Shown in pieces: positions 25,974 to 33,326 of a stretch of DNA of 54,764 bases (position 1 is the stretch's first letter; each line of letters starts with the position of its first letter). The stretch spans positions 1 through 54,764 of the forward strand of contig JADGDQ010000009.1 in NCBI GenBank assembly GCA_016744805.1, in the 5' to 3' direction. Source of the DNA: Sulfurovaceae bacterium. Lineage in GTDB: Bacteria > Campylobacterota > Campylobacteria > Campylobacterales > Sulfurovaceae. The position numbers and the translations under genes are program-made. The notes under the pieces were generated by a model. It did no database searches. It was not told where the DNA came from and worked only from the letters and a program-made list of their open reading frames with translations.

Positions 25974-26363
25974 ATGGAAGAAACAACAAACTTAGGATTT
26001 ACCGTAGCGTATAAAGTAGACCAAATCACAGCAATTAAACCAACAGAGAGTGGAGAGTATCAAGGGAGAGCCTATGATGCAAGTATGAAGTTTAGATCTA
26101 CAAACCTAGTAACCAAAGATGACCCAGATTTAGGCTTGATAGATGTAGAGACCCATATTGAGTTTAGTATCCCTTGCAATGATAGAGACCTTAAAAAATT
26201 AAATCAGTATCTCCGTAACCTTATGAAGACTAAAAAGAGTATTACCATCTATGGCGGTATAGCTAGTAGAAACGATAATAAGTCTATCTACTCCGTAAAG
26301 TCACTAATGACTGGTCAAGAGATAATGAGTACTACAGAAGAGTCAAAAACAATAAAAAACTAA
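25974..26363 (+). CDS. Probable ssDNA-binding protein of the phage (pV-like position)
   Basis: A 129-residue soluble protein with no signal peptide or membrane segment. Predicted beta-rich (FTVAYKVDQITAIKP, GRAYDASMKFRSTNLV, HIEFSIPCNDRDLKKLNQYL). In filamentous phages the gene just upstream of the coat module encodes the small ssDNA-binding protein that coats the new strand, and size and position fit. No diagnostic motif is visible, so the assignment rests on context. It has the AGGAGCGAAACA leader. Confidence 0.55.
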   Translation: MEETTNLGFTVAYKVDQITAIKPTESGEYQGRAYDASMKFRSTNLVTKDDPDLGLIDVETHIEFSIPCNDRDLKKLNQYLRNLMKTKKSITIYGGIASRNDNKSIYSVKSLMTGQEIMSTTEESKTIKN

Positions 26364-26371
26364 ATTCATTG

Positions 26372-26395
26372 GAGCTATCAACCCCCTGATAGTTC
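26372..26395 (+). promoter_or_regulatory. Hairpin before the coat gene
   Basis: GAGCTATCA and TGATAGTTC pair over nine positions with one G-T, around an ACCCCC loop. It lies between the binding-protein stop and the coat-protein start. It may be a partial terminator or mRNA-processing site that sets coat expression apart. Confidence 0.5.
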
Positions 26396-26436
26396 TGATG
26401 AGCTTAGGCTCTAAATTTAATTTAAAAGGATTTTTT

Positions 26437-26637
26437 ATGACTGCTTCTGTTAAGAAGGGATTATTATTAGTTGGTATTTTAACGCTTGGTTCTAGTGTTG
26501 CTTTTGGTGCTGAGTTAACTTTACCTAGCCTTGATAGTGCTATGGCTAAAGTGACTGAATGGTTTGGGGTTATACTGGTTGGTCTTGCAATTATGTGGGG
26601 ATATAGAAAAATTACATCAACTACAAACAAAACCTAA
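26437..26637 (+). CDS. Major coat protein (pVIII-like) with signal peptide
   Basis: A 66-residue precursor from the ATG at 26437, with AAAAGGA upstream. The signal peptide is about residues 1-24, ending SSVAFGA. The mature about 42 residues have the classic filamentous coat plan: an acidic amphipathic start (ELTLPSLDSAMAKVTEW), one membrane segment (FGVILVGLAIMWGY) and a basic tail (RKITSTTNKT). Thousands of copies would wrap the ssDNA. It lies three bases before a paralogue without a signal peptide. Confidence 0.88.
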   Translation: MTASVKKGLLLVGILTLGSSVAFGAELTLPSLDSAMAKVTEWFGVILVGLAIMWGYRKITSTTNKT

Positions 26638-26640
26638 TAC

Positions 26641-26760
26641 ATGTTGCCTACACTAGATATATTGATATCTAATGTTACGCATTGGTTTATAGGAATACTT
26701 GCAGGTTTAGCTATCATCTCTGGTTATAGATGGATTACAAAGATTACAAATCACACATAG
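26641..26760 (+). CDS. Signal-less paralogue of the major coat protein
   Basis: A 39-codon gene that begins directly at the mature part of the coat sequence. LPTLD, NVTHWF, ILAGLAI, SGYR, ITKITN and a final T match the mature coat (LPSLD, KVTEWF, ILVGLAI, WGYR, ITSTTN, T) at corresponding positions without gaps. It lacks a signal peptide and has few acidic residues. It starts three bases after the coat stop, so is probably coupled. In M13 the end-cap proteins pVII and pIX are similarly short and signal-less, so a tip role is a fair inference. It could instead be a second filament subunit. Confidence 0.8.
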   Translation: MLPTLDILISNVTHWFIGILAGLAIISGYRWITKITNHT

Positions 26761-26769
26761 GAGAAAAAT

Positions 26770-26886
26770 ATGTTAGAGTTTACATTTAATTATGCTTTAG
26801 TATCTACAGCTTCGCTTAATGCTCTTATCTTTTTTTCGATGATGTGGGGTTATTCCCATATAGCAAGAAATACAAGGACATCTTAA
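26770..26886 (+). CDS. Small membrane protein, minor-coat-like
   Basis: A 38-codon gene with TAGGAG before the ATG. One membrane segment spans about residues 8-28, followed by a basic tail (YSHIARNTRT). No signal peptide. It resembles pVII/pIX-type end-cap proteins by size and topology only. It ends one base before the next gene starts. Confidence 0.65.
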   Translation: MLEFTFNYALVSTASLNALIFFSMMWGYSHIARNTRTS

Positions 26887-26887
26887 A

Positions 26888-27241
26888 ATGAAGTCCTTTC
26901 TCTTCTACCTCCTCCTTACCTTATCATTAACAGCAGATTCCCTGCACAAAAATACTCTTATATGTGTACACAGTATAACAATAGAAGAGTATGAGGGTAA
27001 GGGTGTCTACTGTTATACAAAAAGTAGTGGTGGTAGCGAGTGTGATTTGAACGCTACCTATGATAGTTTTGTAACAGGATATACCTATACAGATGGAAAA
27101 TGCACAATAAAAAATGACTTAAAAATAACTGGGTTAACACAAGAGCAATGGAGCTTTAGTATGGCTTTGTTGGCTCACTTTTTGGGTTTCACCCAGTTAT
27201 TTTTAATTAATTTTTTAGTCATATTAGTAGCAAGGAGATAG
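26888..27241 (+). CDS. Secreted Cys-containing protein with C-terminal TM
   Basis: A 117-residue protein. A signal peptide at 1 to about 16 is followed by a small domain with four cysteines (LICVHS, GVYCYTK, GSECDLN, DGKCTIKN) and a membrane anchor at about 93-115 ending in ARR. It sits inside the coat cluster before the adhesin, so a virion component or adhesin partner is likely. No known family recognised. Confidence 0.65.
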   Translation: MKSFLFYLLLTLSLTADSLHKNTLICVHSITIEEYEGKGVYCYTKSSGGSECDLNATYDSFVTGYTYTDGKCTIKNDLKITGLTQEQWSFSMALLAHFLGFTQLFLINFLVILVARR

Positions 27242-27245
27242 AAAG

Positions 27246-27362
27246 ATGGAAATAATAGAGTTTACTAACGATAACGCTTTTAATGCAATATATACTATCT
27301 ATATACATGCTACAGTAATCACAGCCCCCTTATTTGCTATGTTAGCACTTACTAGGAATTAG
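27246..27362 (+). CDS. Small membrane protein, minor-coat-like (second)
   Basis: A 38-codon gene. An acidic-to-neutral start (MEIIEFTNDNAFNAIY) leads into a membrane segment (about 15-34) and a short TRN tail. The ribosome-binding site is a modest GGAGA. It ends one base before the adhesin ATG. Size and place fit a filament-tip protein. Not similar in sequence to the 26770 gene. Confidence 0.6.
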   Translation: MEIIEFTNDNAFNAIYTIYIHATVITAPLFAMLALTRN

Positions 27363-27363
27363 A

Positions 27364-29004
27364 ATGAAATGGTTATTATTTTTAGTTTTTCTTTTTTCTA
27401 GTTTTGCAAGTGCTGAATGTTCATGTGACGGTGTTCTTTCTATTTCTTCTACATCCGAGGGTCGAGTTTTTTCTTCTTCAACTTCAAATACAGAACTTAT
27501 TTTGAGCGATACATATTGGGGTTGCAACTCTCCTGTTAGTTATGCTTCCTATCGAAAAGTTGGTCAGGATACTGAAAAAGAGAATTTTTCGCTTTTTCAA
27601 TATGTTGTCTCGTACTATGAGTGTGTGACGGAATGTACACTTCCACAGGTAGAAGAAAACGGCATCTGTGTAGAGCCAGATACAGACCCAGATACAGATG
27701 ATGATAACGGTACTGAACCTACAGACCCTGATACTGACCCTGATGATAACGGTACTGAACCTACTGACCCTGAGCCTGACCCTGATGATAACGGTACTGA
27801 ACCTACAGACCCTGATACTGACCCTGATGACAACGGTACTGAACCTACTGACCCTGAGCCTGACCCTGATGACAACGGTACTGAACCTACAGACCCTGAT
27901 ACTGACCCTGATGGAGATGGTGGCGGTGGCTGTCCTGATCCTGCATCTACAAAAGATGGTTTTCCATTCGTGGGAACTTCTAGTAGTCTTTCTGCTTGTA
28001 ACACTTCTATAGCAGATTTTGGTGGCGGTAATGGTGCTGTTGATGTATTAGAAGCTGATGGTAAAAAGTGTATTTATTGCTACTATACAAAGCAAGAAGA
28101 CGGTTGTGAAGAGGGTTTTCACTATAAGAATCCTCCCGATGATTTTACCTGTATACCTGATGATGAAGAGTCTGAATGCCCAACGCCTCCTAATACTCAT
28201 GATGGTTTCAAATATCAAGGAATTGTGTCTACAAAATCTACTTGTAATCAAGCTATACAAGAGTTTGGTGGTGGGGCAGGTACTACAATAGATATAGATT
28301 ATAACGGCATTGAATGCCCTATATATTGTTACTATAATGATGAAGAAGACCCTGAAGAAGAAGAGCCTGATAATCCTTGTGGAGACCATGGCACTCAAAC
28401 AGATTTTGGCTGTGAGTGTGATGATGGCTATGAACCTGGACTAACTCAACCATGTATCCCAAAATTTGATAATGAAGATGATAATGATACAGAGAATGAA
28501 GATGAGGAGGAAGATGATGAGAATGATAGTGGTGGTGAAGATAATAATAAAACAGAGAATGAAGATGAGGAGGAAGATGAGTTAAAAGATGATAATAAAA
28601 CTGATCTAGAGGAAGAAGATATGCTTCTGATTAATCCTGATCTTATCGAATCTTTAGGTGAAGATATTAAGGATGCATCAGCTTCTATGGAAGAAGCTAC
28701 AAGATTAATGGAAAATGTTATATCCGAATTTGCTACTTTTAGAGAGAATATTTCGGCTCAGGTTGCTACTGTTCAATCTCGGTATGAAGTTGTTACAACT
28801 ATGTTTAAAGATAAACCAGAAGTTAAAATCCCTCAAGGTGGTTCTTGTAATTTAACTTTTGATTGTTGTGGAAAAATGATTGATTTATTTCAATACTTAT
28901 GTGTACCTCTTCAGAAGGTTTCACCAATAATTATTTTTATCTTCTCTCTTTTATCTCAATTTACTTTGATTATGATAGCTATATTTCTTTATAAAAGGAG
29001 CTAA
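27364..29004 (+). CDS. pIII-like adsorption protein (adhesin)
   Basis: A 546-residue tip protein, the probable receptor binder. Seen: a signal peptide (1 to about 17); a Cys-containing N-terminal domain to about 105; an Asp/Thr/Pro linker of five 14-residue repeats (DDNGTEPTDPDTDP) at about 113-182; two homologous Cys-rich modules (CPDPASTKDGFPFVG and CPTPPNTHDGFKYQG, each with a YCYY strand) at about 190-330; an acidic Asn/Glu linker; a helical segment; and a C-terminal membrane anchor (about 520-541) ending YKRS. The signal, repeated linkers, Cys modules and C-terminal anchor are the pIII plan. The N-terminal domains should set host range. Confidence 0.82.
   Translation: MKWLLFLVFLFSSFASAECSCDGVLSISSTSEGRVFSSSTSNTELILSDTYWGCNSPVSYASYRKVGQDTEKENFSLFQYVVSYYECVTECTLPQVEENGICVEPDTDPDTDDDNGTEPTDPDTDPDDNGTEPTDPEPDPDDNGTEPTDPDTDPDDNGTEPTDPEPDPDDNGTEPTDPDTDPDGDGGGGCPDPASTKDGFPFVGTSSSLSACNTSIADFGGGNGAVDVLEADGKKCIYCYYTKQEDGCEEGFHYKNPPDDFTCIPDDEESECPTPPNTHDGFKYQGIVSTKSTCNQAIQEFGGGAGTTIDIDYNGIECPIYCYYNDEEDPEEEEPDNPCGDHGTQTDFGCECDDGYEPGLTQPCIPKFDNEDDNDTENEDEEEDDENDSGGEDNNKTENEDEEEDELKDDNKTDLEEEDMLLINPDLIESLGEDIKDASASMEEATRLMENVISEFATFRENISAQVATVQSRYEVVTTMFKDKPEVKIPQGGSCNLTFDCCGKMIDLFQYLCVPLQKVSPIIIFIFSLLSQFTLIMIAIFLYKRS
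27700..27909 (+). repeat. 42-bp minisatellite, five copies, in the adhesin gene
   Basis: Five head-to-tail 42-base units with alternating endings (DTDP / EPDP), giving an 84-base higher-order period. Units differ by a few bases only. Length change would be in frame and would alter the reach of the adhesin linker. Confidence 0.85.
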
Positions 29005-29005
29005 G

Positions 29006-29455
29006 ATGTTTGATTTCTTGAAAGAAGCTTGGAATAGTTCGGTAGGATTTTTCGATATAGTATTAATGTTCTTTTCTTTAATTGTTGGATATTTTATTTT
29101 TAAGTTCCTTTCAAAGTTGACTATTCCTGGTATTTTACTTGGACACATTGGATCTTTAACTTTGTATCTTACTCTTCTTATTAATCTTGTTTTATTTTTT
29201 TTTGGTGCTATGGTTTTTCTATATAATAAGATAATTACTTTATCTGATTTTCTTGGCTCAATGCCTGGTGTCTCTTGTTTAGGTGCAGTATTGGGTTGTG
29301 CAGGCATAGCTGATCTTTTAAGTTTCTTCTATACAGAATTATTCTTTATTCTGATAACCGTTTTAGGCTTTAGAGTAAGTTTTCTATTCCTTTCTCTTCT
29401 TGATAAAGTCTCTGAAAAAATTTGGCGTATTGGTATGCTAATGGGTCAAATATAA
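29006..29455 (+). CDS. pVI-like multi-TM protein
   Basis: A 149-residue hydrophobic protein with three to four membrane segments (about 15-37, 47-72, 80-112, 110-135). The place between adhesin and Zot is that of pVI, which anchors pIII at the virion tip. Its stop overlaps the Zot start (TAATG), showing coupling. A GGAG site is present one base after the adhesin stop. Confidence 0.7.
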   Translation: MFDFLKEAWNSSVGFFDIVLMFFSLIVGYFIFKFLSKLTIPGILLGHIGSLTLYLTLLINLVLFFFGAMVFLYNKIITLSDFLGSMPGVSCLGAVLGCAGIADLLSFFYTELFFILITVLGFRVSFLFLSLLDKVSEKIWRIGMLMGQI

Positions 29456-30759
29456 TGGCAGTAACTGTCGTAGATGGTTTACCCGGTGGTGGTAAAAGTT
29501 ATAATGGAGCTTTTAGAATTAAGAATGATTATAAGAAATATTATAAGATTTATACTAATATTAATGGTTTTAAAATTAATACAGTCTCTTATAAATTTGG
29601 TCTTATGTCTTGGTCAGTCATTGAGACTGCATCTCTTATTAATAGGCTCTCTCCATATACTGTTTTTTTAAAACATAATGTTCTCTCCCCAGCAAATGTC
29701 AAAACACTGAATTGGCTACATATTAGGGGTATAGTTGCAGAGTGTAGAGGGATATATGATGAGCAATTATCTCTACTTGGTGAGGATCTTCCTGATAATG
29801 AAATAGATAAACCTATTTTAGAATTTCTTTTATCTGAGGGAATAGTAAAGCGTAATCCTGCTTATGCTGTCTATTTGTCAAAAATACGAGAAAGAGATGA
29901 ATTACCATTTTTAAAAAGGTTTTTTCTTGATATGTTTAGGTCTATATCTCAACCCTCTGAGTATCTGCCTACTTTGCTTGTTATTGATGAGGCACAAACT
30001 TTTTTTGGTGATAAAAATACTTTGCTCTCTTGGTTTTTGTCTTATCATAGGCATCTATTTTTTGATATTATCTTCATTACTCAATCTTATAATCTTATCC
30101 ATTACACATATCATAAAATGATTGAGGAGTTTCATCATGCAATTCCTGCTTCTAGAACTTTGGGTGGTAGTTTTCAATTCAAATATCAAAAACATATGTC
30201 AGTTCCTTTTAATGCATTCACAGGGCATGGCAATATTTTTCTACAACATGATAAGAAAGTTTTTAAACTTTATAAGTCTGGTGATAGGGTAAGAACCTCT
30301 TCTATTGTCGGAAAGTATATTTTATATGTTATCGGTTTTGCTATTGTTGGGTTACTCTTGGTTGGTCACTTTTTTAGTACTACTATGTCTACAGAGAATA
30401 CTACTACAGATGAAGAAGAGTCTTCCCCCCTACCGCTAGCAATAAATAGAAAAGAGACTAAGGGAATTATTAGCAAAACAGTAGCAGTAGTTGATTCTTC
30501 TTACTCTAAAAATGCAAAATACATAAAGCTATCTTGCATTAATAAAACCTGCACCAACCCAAAAGCCCAGATAAGTATAAATCTACAAGACCTTAAGGAG
30601 GTTGTAAAAGCCACAAATTCAAAGCACTTACGCACAGAACATATTAACAAAGATTTTGCAAACATTTACATGATTGCTACACCCTCTTTTCTACAATTAT
30701 TTTTAGGAGCGAAAAATGAAAAGAAAGATATTAATATTATTGGTGGTTTTGGCAAATAG
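29455..30759 (+). CDS. Zot/pI-family assembly ATPase
   Basis: A 434-residue inner-membrane motor for phage extrusion. The ATG at 29455 is used because MAVTVVDGLPGGGKSYNG carries the N-terminal Walker A (GLPGGGKS) right at the start; a longer upstream frame is less likely. Walker B is LLVIDEAQTFFG at about residue 180. A single membrane segment at about 282-305 (ILYVIGFAIVGLLLVGHFF) is followed by a periplasmic part. This is the hallmark gene of inoviruses. It overlaps the secretin gene by 44 bases. The name Zot comes from a Vibrio relative; toxin activity is not implied. Confidence 0.93.
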   Translation: MAVTVVDGLPGGGKSYNGAFRIKNDYKKYYKIYTNINGFKINTVSYKFGLMSWSVIETASLINRLSPYTVFLKHNVLSPANVKTLNWLHIRGIVAECRGIYDEQLSLLGEDLPDNEIDKPILEFLLSEGIVKRNPAYAVYLSKIRERDELPFLKRFFLDMFRSISQPSEYLPTLLVIDEAQTFFGDKNTLLSWFLSYHRHLFFDIIFITQSYNLIHYTYHKMIEEFHHAIPASRTLGGSFQFKYQKHMSVPFNAFTGHGNIFLQHDKKVFKLYKSGDRVRTSSIVGKYILYVIGFAIVGLLLVGHFFSTTMSTENTTTDEEESSPLPLAINRKETKGIISKTVAVVDSSYSKNAKYIKLSCINKTCTNPKAQISINLQDLKEVVKATNSKHLRTEHINKDFANIYMIATPSFLQLFLGAKNEKKDINIIGGFGK

Positions 30760-31876
30760 CTTTGCAGATACTACTATAAGTTTTAACCAGCTGGTTGCAT
30801 TGGCTGCCAAGGATAGCCATAAAAACATCTATCTCGATAAGAGTATAAAAGATTACGAGATAACTCTTAATCTCTCGAACCACCAAAAAAAAGGAGAGAT
30901 TTTTGAATTATTCAAAGATGTACTAGCCGATAACCTTTTTGAGTTGAAATATAATCAAGCAAAAGATTATTATACTGTAGTAGAGGGTGTAGGTTTTAAT
31001 GCACAAAAATTTGAGAGTGTAGATCCTGCTGTTGTTATACATTTTTATTCTTATAGGGTTAGGAATTTAACTGCTAAAGATATCTCTTCTGCTCTGTCTA
31101 TATTCCCTAATATAACTTATAAATATCTGCCCTCTAGTAACTTAATTGCTTATAGTGCAACACTACAACAGCACAAAGATATTAAGAAAATTATTCATCA
31201 GTTTGATAATAATATAAAGAGTAAAGATATTAGAATCACAATATTTCTATCTAGCTCTAACTTTGACTACTCTCAAGGGACTGATATATCTAAATTTGGT
31301 ATAGAGATAGACAGCTCTAACACTTTTCAAATCCGTGATGCTCTTCAGTTCTCTGCATATATATCAAGTATGGCAGAGAAAGGAGATGTAAAGATAGTGC
31401 AGTCACCTAGATTTCACCTCCTCAACGGTGTAGAAACTGCTTTTAAGAGCGTAAAGACTATCCCATATATCAATACCACCGCTACAGTAGAAGATGCCAA
31501 ACAATCCACTACCGAAGAGGTAGAATATAGAGATGTAGGACTCCAGCTAAGACTATTCCCTACTATCAAAAAAGATTTTGTCTACTTGGATATAAATCTT
31601 ACTTCTGAAGAGGTCCTGGACTTAAATAATGATAAGCCAATCACACAAAAGATTGAATATATGAGTAGCGTAAGAGTATTAGAAGATAAATCTATACTCC
31701 TTACAGGACTCAATAAGAGTAATACCTCTACAGTCGTTAACTCTGTGCCTCTATTCAATTCTATACCGATTGTAGGCGGTCTATTTAGTTTAAACAGCAA
31801 AGATAATACCTACATGCACCTCAATATCCTTATAGAGAGCATAGGTATCAATGCTATAGATTTTAGTATGTTTTAG
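30716..31876 (+). CDS. pIV-like secretin
   Basis: A 386-residue outer-membrane channel protein. A signal peptide (1 to about 17) is followed by N domains (ITLNLSNHQKKGEIFELFKD, VRNLTAKDISSALSIFPN) and the secretin core: VQSPRFHLLNG, TVPYIN-like segment KTIPYINTTATV, VGLQLRLFPTI, and SVPLFNSIPIVGGLFS near the end, the conserved secretin motif V-P-x-L-x-x-I-P-x-x-G-x-L-F. It pairs with Zot for virion exit. Leader is AGGAGCGAAAA inside the end of zot. Confidence 0.92.
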   Translation: MKRKILILLVVLANSFADTTISFNQLVALAAKDSHKNIYLDKSIKDYEITLNLSNHQKKGEIFELFKDVLADNLFELKYNQAKDYYTVVEGVGFNAQKFESVDPAVVIHFYSYRVRNLTAKDISSALSIFPNITYKYLPSSNLIAYSATLQQHKDIKKIIHQFDNNIKSKDIRITIFLSSSNFDYSQGTDISKFGIEIDSSNTFQIRDALQFSAYISSMAEKGDVKIVQSPRFHLLNGVETAFKSVKTIPYINTTATVEDAKQSTTEEVEYRDVGLQLRLFPTIKKDFVYLDINLTSEEVLDLNNDKPITQKIEYMSSVRVLEDKSILLTGLNKSNTSTVVNSVPLFNSIPIVGGLFSLNSKDNTYMHLNILIESIGINAIDFSMF

Positions 31877-31885
31877 GAGCAAACA

Positions 31886-32041
31886 ATGACAATATACATA
31901 ATAGATGTGGATTTAGGATTAATAATGGAACAAAGCTACGATGTATCTGATATGGAACAATTCAGAAAAGATATGAATGATAGTTGTCCAGGTGAATGGT
32001 TTGAAGATATAGAAGATGCTATGGAAGCTTTAGCAGACTAA
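31886..32041 (+). CDS. Small acidic protein, paralogue A
   Basis: A 51-residue acidic protein, with leader AGGAGCAAACA. It shares the start MTIYIID, the D-x-x-x-x-E-Q-F-[RK]-K-D-M-N box and an E-D-A box with the next gene, so the two are tandem paralogues. No known family recognised. Small acidic phage proteins are often inhibitors of host factors or DNA mimics, but nothing here proves that. Confidence 0.65.
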   Translation: MTIYIIDVDLGLIMEQSYDVSDMEQFRKDMNDSCPGEWFEDIEDAMEALAD

Positions 32042-32054
32042 AAAAGGAGCGAAA

Positions 32055-32249
32055 ATGACAATATATATAATAGATAAAATACAACATTCGGTTAGAGATT
32101 CAGATTTTGATGTAAAGGACCTGGAACAATTCAAAAAAGATATGAATCTAGTTTTTAATGATTGCTGGTTCTTTGATTATGAAGATGCTTATCATGCATT
32201 AGCTAATACTGGTTCTTTAGTTTTTGATAAAGATGAAATACCGTTTTAG
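32055..32249 (+). CDS. Small acidic protein, paralogue B
   Basis: A 64-residue acidic protein with an exact AGGAGCGAAA leader. MTIYIIDKIQH, DLEQFKKDMN and YEDAYHALAN match the preceding gene, with a 13-residue C-terminal extension. Function unknown. It lies ten bases before the PP-loop gene and may be co-expressed with it. Confidence 0.7.
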   Translation: MTIYIIDKIQHSVRDSDFDVKDLEQFKKDMNLVFNDCWFFDYEDAYHALANTGSLVFDKDEIPF

Positions 32250-32258
32250 GAGCGAAAG

Positions 32259-33074
32259 ATGAAACATATTGTAACACTCTCTGGGGGACAAGATAGCACC
32301 TCGATGTTAATAAGAATGTTAGAACTAGGTATGCAAGTAGATTATATTCTTTTCTGTGATACCTCTGTGGAGTTTGATGTGATGTATTGCTATATAGACT
32401 ATATAGATGAATATATCCAAAAAAATTATAACAAAAAAATAACTAGATTGAAGTCTAAATATAATTTTGAGGATCTAGTTAAAAGACCTCTTGGAGATAG
32501 GGCAAAAGCTGAAAGAATAGGAAAACCAAAGGGTATCCCTAGAGTTATCGGCATGGATATATGCACTAGAGAATTAAAGGTTAATCAGATTAAAAAATTT
32601 GTTAATGATTTAGAAGAAGATGTGCTTTATTATAATGGATACACTTATAATGAGGTTCTTAAGAATAGAGGTAGTGCTAAAGAGCGTTTAAAAGAAAACT
32701 ATAGATACCCCCTTTATGATTGGAAATGGAATGAATTACAAATAGCAGAATATCTTAAGAGCAAAAAACTGTTTAATCCTCTGTACCAACATTACACTAG
32801 AACTGGGTGCTATCTGTGTCCAAAGCAGTCTTTGAAATCTTGGTTTAATCTCTGGAAGCATTATAATCATCATTTTGAGTATGCTAAGAAATTAGAGGAG
32901 TGGTGCATTAATAATGATGCAGTTTCAAATCATTTTGTATATAGACGAGTTTCTAAAGATGCTTATGAGTGGGTTTCTCTTTGCACATTAGAAGAGGAAT
33001 TTAAGATAAAAGATAAACAAAAAACTTTTGATTTTGATTTAGATGAAAATGAAATTTCGTGTTTATGTAAATAA
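32259..33074 (+). CDS. PP-loop ATPase, PAPS-reductase-like (cargo)
   Basis: A 271-residue cytoplasmic protein. The PP-loop is SGGQDSTSML at about residues 8-17, where ATP-pyrophosphatases adenylate a substrate. A CTRELKVNQIK box follows at about 107, and a TGCYLCPKQS motif at about 188, as in phage PAPS-reductase/DndC-like proteins that can bind an Fe-S cluster. Classical family members reduce PAPS or transfer sulfur. Orphan phage versions have no settled role. No Dnd, Ssp, cysteine desulfurase or sulfate-assimilation gene accompanies it. Sulfur modification of DNA or tRNA, or counter-defence, is a hypothesis. Leader AGGAGCGAAAG. Confidence 0.85.
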   Translation: MKHIVTLSGGQDSTSMLIRMLELGMQVDYILFCDTSVEFDVMYCYIDYIDEYIQKNYNKKITRLKSKYNFEDLVKRPLGDRAKAERIGKPKGIPRVIGMDICTRELKVNQIKKFVNDLEEDVLYYNGYTYNEVLKNRGSAKERLKENYRYPLYDWKWNELQIAEYLKSKKLFNPLYQHYTRTGCYLCPKQSLKSWFNLWKHYNHHFEYAKKLEEWCINNDAVSNHFVYRRVSKDAYEWVSLCTLEEEFKIKDKQKTFDFDLDENEISCLCK

Positions 33075-33326
33075 ATGCTAAGTAGTTGCTCTTGCTCTTT
33101 CTCTTTCTCTTCCTTGTCTTTAGACCAAAAAAGAAAAAAAGAAAATAACTGAAACTGTTCGACAAACTATGTGAGCTTTAAGTTAAGTTTAAAAAAGGCT
33201 CTTTTTTTTTAAAATTAGCTTAATGGTCATATAGGGTTAGTTGTCTACCACCTACAACCGCGTTCGCTCTTGCTCTTGCTCTTAGCCCAGTGCAACGCTT
33301 ACCAGAGAATATTAAGAAGGAAAAAA
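33075..33326. other. Intergenic region, candidate replication origin
   Basis: The longest gap in the plus-strand gene run of E2. It holds CT-rich triplet-like runs (GCTCTTGCTCTTTCTCTTTC near 33090 and GCTCTTGCTCTTGCTCTT near 33268), a TTAAGTTAAGTTTAAA stretch and an A-rich/T-rich block. Rolling-circle phages often place the origin next to the initiator gene, so this is where a nick site may lie. No clear conserved nick motif was recognised. Confidence 0.35.

Noticed and set aside
27700-27909. CRISPR-like array
   Set aside because: Repeats are contiguous 42-base coding units without spacers. No cas genes are in the window.
27615-28004. Long antisense frame (Ser/Gly/Val repeats) opposite the adhesin
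   Set aside because: It is produced by the 42-bp minisatellite being open in several frames; no ribosome-binding site or family resemblance.
29455-30759. Zonula occludens toxin
   Set aside because: The protein is the phage assembly ATPase; the toxin name comes from a C-terminal peptide of the Vibrio relative, which I could not recognise here.
32259-33074. DNA phosphorothioation (Dnd) system
   Set aside because: Only a PP-loop protein is present; no DndB, DndD, DndE, Ssp or desulfurase genes nearby.
33075-33149. A 24-codon frame starting ATGCTAAGTAGT after the PP-loop gene
   Set aside because: No ribosome-binding site; composition is driven by CT repeats and an A-rich tail.
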